A DNA stretch of 19,609 nt from an uncultured Oscillospiraceae bacterium (GTDB lineage: Bacteria; Bacillota; Clostridia; Oscillospirales; Oscillospiraceae), in the NCBI GenBank assembly GCA_910587785.1, contig CAJUOA010000066.1, forward strand, positions 1 through 19,609, read 5' to 3'. The position numbers and the translations under genes are program-made. Positions 14,299 to 19,609 of the stretch are shown piece after piece (the stretch's first letter is position 1; every line of letters starts with the position of its first letter). The notes beneath the pieces are model-generated. The model worked only from the letters and a program-made list of their open reading frames with translations, was not told the origin of the DNA and searched no databases.

Positions 14299-16341
14299 AT
14301 GGACGACAATCAGAAAAGGGATCAAAACAACAATAACAAGAACAAAAAGAACTTTAACGGCCTGCTCATCCTCCTGGCGTGGGCCACGGTGCTGACCATC
14401 GCTTTCAACTACCTCTCCGCCTACAGCAGTGAGGCCGCCGCCGTGGCCACCACCCACGAGATCAAGTACAGCGAGTTCCTGGAGCTGGTGGAGGACGATA
14501 AGGTCGCGGAGGTGGTCTTCACCGAGGGACGCCTGGAGATCACCCCCGTGGAGGGCTGGGCCTACACCGACGAGGAGGGCAATACCTACGACAAGGACTT
14601 CACCCTCTTCACCATGCAGCTGGGCATCTACGGCGCGGGGCTCACCGACAAGCTGGACGAGCACGGGGTGAATTACACCTCCCCCTATGTGCCCCAGCGC
14701 TCGGCCCTGCTGGAGTTCATGCTGACATACGTCCTGCCCCTGGTGCTGATGGTGGGCCTCTTCATGCTCTTTATGAACATGCTCACCAAGCGGGGCGGGG
14801 GCCTCGGCGGCATCGGCAGCGTGGGCAAGAGCAACGCCAAGGTCTACATGGAGAAGTCTACCGGCGTGTCCTTCGCCGACGTGGCCGGGCAGGACGAGGC
14901 CAAGGAGTCCCTGGTGGAGATCATCGACTTCCTCCACAACCCCGGCAAGTACACCGCCATCGGCGCGAAGCTCCCCCGGGGCGCATTGCTGGTGGGCTCC
15001 CCGGGCACCGGCAAGACCCTCCTCGCCAAGGCCGTGGCCGGGGAGGCGGGGGTGCCCTTCTTCTCCATCTCCGGCTCCGGGTTCGTGGAGATGTTCGTGG
15101 GCGTGGGCGCAAGCCGGGTCCGGGACCTCTTCCAGGAGGCGGCCAAGGTGGCCCCCTGCATCATCTTCATCGACGAGATCGACGCCATCGGCAAGACCCG
15201 GGACTCCCGCTTCGGCGGCGGCAACGACGAGCGGGAGCAGACCCTCAACCAGCTCCTGGCGGAGATGGACGGCTTCGACCCCACCAAGGGCATCATCGTC
15301 CTTGCCGCCACCAACCGGCCGGAGGTGCTGGACAAGGCCCTGCTCCGCCCCGGCCGCTTCGACCGGCGCATCACCGTGGACCGGCCCAACCTGGCCGGAC
15401 GTCTGGCCACGCTCCAGGTCCACACCAAAAAGATCCGCATGGCCGAGGACGTGGACCTCAACAAGATTGCCCAGGCTACCGCCGGGTGCGTGGGCGCGGA
15501 TCTGGCCAACACCGTCAACGAGGCGGCCCTCCGGGCGGTCCGCCACGGCCGTCAGGCCGTCAACCAGGAGGACCTGCTGGCCTCCTTCGAGGTGGTCATC
15601 GCCGGCGCGGAGAAAAAGGGCACCGTCATCACCGAGCAGGAGAAGAAGATCATCGCCTACCACGAGGTGGGCCACGCCCTCACCGCCGCCAAGCAGAAGA
15701 GCGCCCAGCCCGTCAGCAAGATCACCATCGTCCCCCACACCCAGGGGGCCCTGGGCTACACCCTCCACCTGCCGGAGGAGGAGAAGTTCCTCATGAGCAA
15801 GGAGGATATCCTCACGGAAATCCGCACCCTGGTGGCTGGCCGGTGCGCCGAGGAGCTGGTGTTCGACACCCAGACCTCCGGCGCGGCCAACGACATCGAG
15901 CGGGCCACTGAGCTGGCCCGGAACCTGGTGGCCCGCTTCGGCATGAGCGAGAAGTTCGGCATGATGGCCCTGGGCGCCGTCCAGAGCCAGTACCTGGAGG
16001 GCGGCTACAGCATGAACTGCGCCCAGGAGACCTTCGCCGCCGCGGACCGGGAGGTGGTCTCCATCCTCCAGCGCTGCCACGGCGAGGCCATGGAGCTCCT
16101 GCGGGAGAACCGGGAGATGCTCGACAAGATCGCAGCCTTCCTCTTCGAGAAGGAGACCATCACCGGGGCCCAGATGATGGCCATCCTGGAGGGCCGGGAC
16201 CCGGAGCGGGAGGAGTACTACGGCGTGCCCGCCCCCCGGGACGGCGGCGTGGAGCCCCCCGCGAAGCACATCAGCATCAGCAGCGAGCCCATCCCCCTGC
16301 CGGAGAGCCCCTCCGATGCGGAGGGAGAGGCCCAGGAGTAA
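14299..16341 (+). CDS. ftsH: ATP-dependent zinc metalloprotease FtsH
   Basis: A 680-aa membrane-anchored AAA+ protease that extracts and degrades membrane and short-lived cytosolic proteins as a hexamer. It has an Asn/Lys-rich N-terminus, a membrane helix at about 21-40, an extracytoplasmic domain, and a second helix at about 143-166. The AAA module carries Walker A GSPGTGKT (near residue 233), the pore loop FVEMFVGVGASRVRD, Walker B IIFIDEIDAIG, and the second region of homology ending RPGRFDRR. The protease domain has zinc motif HEVGH (H455 to H459) and the third ligand in GAANDIERAT (near 532). ATG 14299 follows AAGGAG by seven bases. An in-frame ATG at 14197 precedes the likely promoter. 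Walker A has S where P is usual (GPPGTGKT) and HEVGH replaces HEAGH. Both are mild changes and the enzyme should be active. The GNAT gene follows 15 bases later. Confidence 0.98.
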   Translation: MDDNQKRDQNNNNKNKKNFNGLLILLAWATVLTIAFNYLSAYSSEAAAVATTHEIKYSEFLELVEDDKVAEVVFTEGRLEITPVEGWAYTDEEGNTYDKDFTLFTMQLGIYGAGLTDKLDEHGVNYTSPYVPQRSALLEFMLTYVLPLVLMVGLFMLFMNMLTKRGGGLGGIGSVGKSNAKVYMEKSTGVSFADVAGQDEAKESLVEIIDFLHNPGKYTAIGAKLPRGALLVGSPGTGKTLLAKAVAGEAGVPFFSISGSGFVEMFVGVGASRVRDLFQEAAKVAPCIIFIDEIDAIGKTRDSRFGGGNDEREQTLNQLLAEMDGFDPTKGIIVLAATNRPEVLDKALLRPGRFDRRITVDRPNLAGRLATLQVHTKKIRMAEDVDLNKIAQATAGCVGADLANTVNEAALRAVRHGRQAVNQEDLLASFEVVIAGAEKKGTVITEQEKKIIAYHEVGHALTAAKQKSAQPVSKITIVPHTQGALGYTLHLPEEEKFLMSKEDILTEIRTLVAGRCAEELVFDTQTSGAANDIERATELARNLVARFGMSEKFGMMALGAVQSQYLEGGYSMNCAQETFAAADREVVSILQRCHGEAMELLRENREMLDKIAAFLFEKETITGAQMMAILEGRDPEREEYYGVPAPRDGGVEPPAKHISISSEPIPLPESPSDAEGEAQE

Positions 16342-16356
16342 GGAGGACTCGGTCAT

Positions 16357-16797
16357 ATGGTTTGGAGCATCCAGGAGTGCGCGGCCCAGGACTGCCGTGC
16401 CATAGGCGAGGGCCTGGTGGCATATAACCTCCGCCAGGTCCCCATGACCCAGAGGGAGCCCTTTATCAGCGTCAACAGGAAGGCCGTGGACGAGAGCGGG
16501 ACCCTCCTGGCGGGCTGCATCGCGGAGATTTACTGCTGGAATGTGGCCTATGTTGAACTGTTGTGGGTGGATGAGCGGTACCGGGGGATGGGCCTGGGCT
16601 CAGAGCTTCTGGCGGAGGTGGAGCGTGTCGCGGCGGAGGCACACTGCACACTCATCCACCTGGACACCTTCGACTTCCAGGCCAAGGACTTCTACCTCCG
16701 CCACGGCTATGAGATCTTCGGCGTGCTGGAGGACTGTCCGGAAGGGCATTGCAGGTACTACCTGAAAAAGAAGCTGGCCCAGCGGCAGGAGGTCTGA
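16357..16797 (+). CDS. GNAT-family N-acetyltransferase
   Basis: A 146-aa member of the GCN5-related acetyltransferases, which move an acetyl group from acetyl-CoA to an amine. The acetyl-CoA-binding motif A is VDERYRGMGLGSELL (71-85, with R76-x-x-G-x-G), preceded by the YVELLWV strand. Motif B follows as LIHLDTFDFQAKDFYLRHGYEIFGVLED, a pattern common in acetyltransferases of drugs or small amines. Length is typical. The ribosome site AAGGAGG sits between the ftsH stop and this ATG, so the two genes are probably co-transcribed and end at the terminator at 16825. The acceptor substrate cannot be predicted; the link with FtsH may be only positional. Confidence 0.92.
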   Translation: MVWSIQECAAQDCRAIGEGLVAYNLRQVPMTQREPFISVNRKAVDESGTLLAGCIAEIYCWNVAYVELLWVDERYRGMGLGSELLAEVERVAAEAHCTLIHLDTFDFQAKDFYLRHGYEIFGVLEDCPEGHCRYYLKKKLAQRQEV

Positions 16798-16824
16798 GGG
16801 CCGGGAGCGGCGCAGCGGCTAAAT

Positions 16825-16863
16825 ACGGCGGGGTCTGGAAACGGGGGCTCCGCCGTTTTCTTT
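16825..16863 (+). terminator. Rho-independent terminator of the ftsH-GNAT unit
   Basis: ACGGCGG (16825-16831) pairs with CCGCCGT (16850-16856), with further G-C and G-U pairing inside, followed by TTTTCTTT. It lies 27 bases after the GNAT stop, exactly where the base composition drops into the AT-rich island. Confidence 0.8.
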
Positions 16864-16882
16864 CCGTGCGCTCAAAAAATAA

Positions 16883-16911
16883 TTGATAAGGGGGTTGCCT
16901 TGTGATATAAT
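16883..16911 (+). promoter_or_regulatory. strong promoter of the DUF3267 pair
   Basis: TTGATA (16883-16888) and TATAAT (16906-16911) are 17 bases apart, with TGA before the -10 as an extended element. Transcription would start near 16918, leaving a leader of about 28 bases before the ATG at 16946. It is the best consensus match in the window. Confidence 0.8.
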
Positions 16912-16945
16912 CAGCCTGACCAATAAGAGTTTGGAGGAATTAAGT

Positions 16946-17575
16946 ATGGATAAGGACAAAAGAGAATTAACAGAAAAAGAATTGAAACGTAAAGATTGCT
17001 TTGAAAAATTCAATTCTGAAATGCAGCAAAAAGGATATAAAGCGAAGAATATAATTATCAATACACAACAAGCAAAGCCTTTATGCCCTTTAATTATGCT
17101 GCCATTTATGGCTTTAGCATTTTGGATATACTATCATGTGAATGGTTTTGATTTGGATCGTCTTTCGTTGGGATTTGTTGTGGCATTGATTGTGCTTATT
17201 GCATGTCTGACCATTCTGCATGAGCTAATACACGGATTTACTTGGGGGCTTTTTGCAAAAAACCATTCCCGTTCGATTGATTTTGGAATTATTTGGAGTA
17301 GTTTTTCTCCATACTGCACTTGTTCAGAACCGTTGAAAAAATGGCAGTATCTCTTGGGTGTTGCTATGCCTACATTAATTTTAGGAGGCGGAGTTGCAGT
17401 AGCTTCTGTAATAGCAAATCAATTGCTGCTGTTTTTTCTGGCAGAATATATGATTCTATCGGGTGGCGGAGATTTTCTGATTATACTGAAAAGCGTGTTA
17501 TACCACGCTGATAAGAAAGAAAGTGTATATTGCGACCATCCGTATGAATGTGGTTTTGTAGTTTTTGAAAAATGA
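16946..17575 (+). CDS. DUF3267-family membrane protein with HExxH motif (putative zincin), first copy
   Basis: A 209-aa membrane protein. A charged cytoplasmic N-terminus (1-44, ending QKGYKAKNIIINTQQAK) is followed by helices at about 46-63 and 74-97. The second contains HELIHGFTW (H92-E93-x-x-H96), the metal-binding signature of the family. A conserved PYCTCSEPLKKWQYLLGV segment (122-139) follows, then helices at about 138-156 and 157-173, an acidic residue D176 that could be a third metal ligand, and a soluble tail CDHPYECGFVVFEK. DUF3267 proteins are described as putative zincin peptidases resembling intramembrane site-2 proteases; activity is not established. ATG 16946 follows GGAGG and lies downstream of the promoter, so an in-frame ATG at 16883 is excluded. 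Codon use is AT-rich, unlike neighbours, which suggests transfer. Confidence 0.85.
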   Translation: MDKDKRELTEKELKRKDCFEKFNSEMQQKGYKAKNIIINTQQAKPLCPLIMLPFMALAFWIYYHVNGFDLDRLSLGFVVALIVLIACLTILHELIHGFTWGLFAKNHSRSIDFGIIWSSFSPYCTCSEPLKKWQYLLGVAMPTLILGGGVAVASVIANQLLLFFLAEYMILSGGGDFLIILKSVLYHADKKESVYCDHPYECGFVVFEK

Positions 17576-17614
17576 GAACAAATATTACAAATTTAGATTG
17601 AGGAGGCATCCCCG

Positions 17615-18202
17615 GTGGACAAGCACAGTGAAAATTTTGAAAAGATGAAGGCACAACTGCATGAAAAGGGTTACAGAGAAAAAGATGTTACGATCCCCTC
17701 TGGAAAAGCAATGTCTTTGGGCGTTCTTTATGGGCTTCCGTTTGTCATCGTTTTCGGTTTGTTATACCGCTTTTTTCTAGTGGACAGAGCGCATTTATTA
17801 GAGGTAAGCGGTCCTTCTTTTTACATTTTGTTTCTTGCCATCATTGCAGTCTCTGTTGTCATACATGAATTGTTACATGGTATCGGCTGGGCAGTTGCAA
17901 GCGGTAAAGGATGGAATGTAGTTCGTTTTAACATCAGTGCAATGATGCCGAGCTGCGCCTGCAAAGCGGCATTGGAAAAGAAACAGTATTTGATCGGCGT
18001 TTTATCACCGTTTGTATTGCTGGGTTTCGGCAGTGTGCTTTTTATTTTGATATATCCCGGTACCGTTTCTTTACTCACGATGATGGTCAATTTTGTTGCA
18101 GCCGGAGCTGATCTGATGATCGCAGTCAATGTACTAAAAGAAGGGGAGAGTTTGATCGTAGACCATCCAACAGAAGCAGGTTATATTGCATTCTATAAAT
18201 AG
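17615..18202 (+). CDS. DUF3267-family membrane protein with HExxH motif (putative zincin), second copy
   Basis: A 195-aa diverged paralogue of the gene before it. The order is the same: a short charged N-terminus (FEKMKAQLHEKGYREKDVTI), helices at about 33-55 and 69-92, HELLHGIGW (H84-E85-x-x-H88), PSCACKAALEKKQYLIGV (112-129), helices at about 126-147 and 150-165, D166, and the tail IVDHPTEAGYIAFYK. The distance from the second metal histidine to the Asp is about 80 residues in both copies, and both keep a C-x-C pair. It starts at GTG 17615 behind AGGAGG, 39 bases after the first copy, so they form one operon. It is also AT-rich. The divergence suggests an old duplication transferred as a pair, or two partners working together. 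Substrate unknown. Confidence 0.85.
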   Translation: MDKHSENFEKMKAQLHEKGYREKDVTIPSGKAMSLGVLYGLPFVIVFGLLYRFFLVDRAHLLEVSGPSFYILFLAIIAVSVVIHELLHGIGWAVASGKGWNVVRFNISAMMPSCACKAALEKKQYLIGVLSPFVLLGFGSVLFILIYPGTVSLLTMMVNFVAAGADLMIAVNVLKEGESLIVDHPTEAGYIAFYK

Positions 18203-18203
18203 A

Positions 18204-18217
18204 TAAATGTACATTTA
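18204..18217. promoter_or_regulatory. 14-bp perfect palindrome, possible operator
   Basis: TAAATGTACATTTA at 18204-18217 is its own reverse complement. It starts one base after the second DUF3267 stop codon and 45 bases before the aldo/keto reductase start. A perfect palindrome in this position could bind a dimeric repressor, but no regulator gene is adjacent and AT-rich DNA yields palindromes by chance. Confidence 0.35.
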
Positions 18218-18261
18218 CTGAAGCATCCATATTTCGTGAACTTTTAGAGGAGGAACAGAAC

Positions 18262-19269
18262 ATGCAATACGTTACACTTGGCAGGACCGGACTGAAGATC
18301 TCCCGCCTGGGATTTGGCGGCATCCCCATCCAGCGGGTCAGCGCCGCGGAGGCAGGGCCCCTGCTGGACGCGGTGCTCTCCGCCGGGATCAACTACATCG
18401 ACACCGCCCGGGGCTACACGGTCAGTGAGGAGCTCATCGGGCAGGCCATCGAGGGCAGGCGGGACCAGTTCGTCCTGGCCACCAAGTCCATGGCCCGGGA
18501 CCGGGAGGCCATGGAAGCGGACATCCAGACCAGCCTCGCCAACCTGCGAACAGACCATATCGACCTCTACCAGGTACATAACCCCACTGTGGCGCAGTTG
18601 GAGCAGGTCTGCGCCCCCGGCGGTGCACTGGAGGCCCTGCGGGAGGCTCAAAGTGCCGGGAAGATCGGCCATCTGGGCGTCACCGCCCACTCTCTGGAGG
18701 TATTCGAGCGGGCGCTTGAACTGGACTGGGTGGAGACCGTCATGTTCCCTTACAACATCGTGGAGACCCAGGGCGAGGCCCTCATCAAGAAAGCGCAGGC
18801 GAAGAATATCGGCTTTATCGCCATGAAGCCTCTGGCAGGCGGCGCGATCGAGGACGCCGCGCTGGCTTTGCGGTTCATTGCCGCCAATGACGCCGTGACC
18901 GTGCTGATCCCCGGCATGTATGACCCCAAGGAGGTCGCTCAGAACAAGGCCGCTGTGGAGGATGCCGCCCCCCTCTCCCGGGAGGAGCTCTCGCGGATGG
19001 AGCAGGTCCGGCAGGCGCTGGGGACCAACTTCTGCCGCCGCTGCAACTACTGCGCCCCCTGCACCGTGGGCATCGGCATCCCCAATGCGTTTCTCTTCCA
19101 CGGCTACCTCAGCCGCTACGGTCTGGAGGACTGGGCCCGGGGCCGCTACGAGACCATGCCGGTCAAGGCTGGGGCCTGCGTGGATTGCGGCGCGTGCGAG
19201 GAGCGCTGTCCCTATCAGCTCCCCATTCGTGAGATGCTCAAGAAGGTCGCCGCAGATTTCGGCGCGTAA
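18262..19269 (+). CDS. aldo/keto reductase with C-terminal iron-sulfur cysteine clusters
   Basis: A 335-aa cytoplasmic oxidoreductase. Residues 1-240 form the aldo/keto reductase barrel beginning YVTLGRTGLKISRLGFGG, with candidate catalytic residues D47 and Y52 (NYIDTARGY), K75 (LATKS) and H106 (YQVHNP). The tail carries two cysteine groups: C258, C261, C264 and C267 (CRRCNYCAPC, then TVGIGIP), and C306, C309, C312 and C316 (CVDCGACEERCP), the latter a standard 4Fe-4S ferredoxin pattern. This fused family is common in anaerobic Clostridia and probably passes electrons between a flavin or ferredoxin and the barrel; substrates are mostly undefined. Length is normal. The ribosome site AGGAGG precedes ATG 18262. 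Base composition returns to G/C-rich here, so the AT-rich island ends before this gene. Confidence 0.94.
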   Translation: MQYVTLGRTGLKISRLGFGGIPIQRVSAAEAGPLLDAVLSAGINYIDTARGYTVSEELIGQAIEGRRDQFVLATKSMARDREAMEADIQTSLANLRTDHIDLYQVHNPTVAQLEQVCAPGGALEALREAQSAGKIGHLGVTAHSLEVFERALELDWVETVMFPYNIVETQGEALIKKAQAKNIGFIAMKPLAGGAIEDAALALRFIAANDAVTVLIPGMYDPKEVAQNKAAVEDAAPLSREELSRMEQVRQALGTNFCRRCNYCAPCTVGIGIPNAFLFHGYLSRYGLEDWARGRYETMPVKAGACVDCGACEERCPYQLPIREMLKKVAADFGA

Positions 19270-19293
19270 AAACTAGAATTTTTTTGCAGTTTG

Positions 19294-19338
19294 AAATCCG
19301 GGAGCCTCTGGTTGTAGGCTCCCGGATTTTGTGTTTTT
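19294..19338 (+). terminator. Rho-independent terminator of the aldo/keto reductase
   Basis: AAATCCGGGAGCCT (19294-19307) pairs perfectly with 19316-19329 over 14 bp around an 8-base loop, followed by TTTTGTGTTTTTT. It begins 25 bases after the stop codon and is the strongest classical terminator in the window. Confidence 0.92.
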
Positions 19339-19339
19339 T

Positions 19340-19609
19340 ACTAGAGATTATGGTTATGGAAATGTTTGGACTCTGCTTTTATTTATTTGAACTTTTATAT
19401 ATGTATTTATTCGTTTTCTAAAAGGTTTATTGCATTTTGGGGTTGTATCCCTAAGCTTTTCTCGAGATACTACCAGTCTGCTACCAAAATATAAATTCTT
19501 GCAACTGCTAGAAACACCTGGTTCATAAGAAAAACAATAAACAATAATTATATTTCTGCTACCAACCCGCCAAAATCCGCTACCAGCATTCCGCGTCCAA
19601 GCCCGAACC
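19340..19609. other. AT-rich intergenic stretch with repeated CTACCA motifs
   Basis: No supported gene lies here. CTACCA occurs four times: 19470, 19481, 19559 and 19580. The 11-mer TCTGCTACCAA is a direct repeat at 19477-19487 and 19555-19565. On the minus strand the last 62 bases are open in one frame and end with a stop at 19550-19548 (final residues MLVADFGGLVAEI), so the 3' end of a gene lying beyond the window is possible. A second minus frame is open for longer, so the call is uncertain. Composition returns to G/C-rich in the last 50 bases. Confidence 0.35.

Noticed and set aside
16883..16945. An earlier in-frame start for the first DUF3267 protein
   Set aside because: It would start inside the -35 hexamer of the promoter. 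ATG 16946 has GGAGG upstream and follows the predicted transcript start.

Overview
The window looks like chromosome of a high-GC, anaerobic Clostridia member. My best guess is the Oscillospiraceae (Flavonifractor/Lawsonibacter/Pseudoflavonifractor-like). Grounds: strongly G/C-biased third positions, AGGAGG-type ribosome binding sites, a 51-aa rubredoxin, an aldo/keto reductase carrying two iron-sulfur cysteine clusters, an EF-G paralogue, and a multi-hairpin intergenic repeat of a kind I associate with this family. The assignment is inference; no rRNA or tRNA gene is present.

Layout. (a) 1-1561, plus strand: the last codons of a membrane protein, a 65-aa Cro/CI-type regulator joined to it by an ATGA overlap, and a complete tyrosine recombinase. 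This is the only clear mobile-element gene in the window. (b) 1584-2365: ybaK, a Cys-tRNA(Pro)/Cys-tRNA deacylase family gene with its own consensus promoter, converging on a small rubredoxin gene across a 16-bp-stem terminator. (c) 2489-6894, minus: a two-gene ABC exporter operon, an ATPase followed by a 1235-aa FtsX/MacB-type permease with a very long extracytoplasmic coiled coil. (d) 7112-8446, minus: pepC, a C1B cysteine aminopeptidase. (e) 8636-10708, minus: an EF-G-like GTPase with altered G motifs. A multi-hairpin repeat lies between it and pepC. (f) 10883-14073, minus: rlmB followed by a 795-aa membrane protein that keeps the layout of a heavy-metal P-type ATPase but has lost the catalytic motifs. 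(g) 14299-16797, plus: ftsH and a GNAT acetyltransferase, divergent from rlmB and closed by a terminator. (h) 16883-18202, plus: a visibly AT-rich island with a consensus promoter and two diverged paralogues of the DUF3267 HExxH membrane-protein family. (i) 18262-19269, plus: an Fe-S aldo/keto reductase with a strong terminator. (j) 19340-19609: AT-rich non-coding sequence with four CTACCA motifs, perhaps the edge of another gene or element.

Most of the window is housekeeping: RNA modification, proteolysis, peptide use and tRNA proofreading. The parts most worth a second look are the degenerate P-type ATPase with its Pro/Glu-rich cytoplasmic tail, the EF-G paralogue lacking the catalytic histidine, the coiled-coil exporter, and the transferred DUF3267 pair. 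I did not find a clear multi-gene defence, secretion or biosynthetic system.
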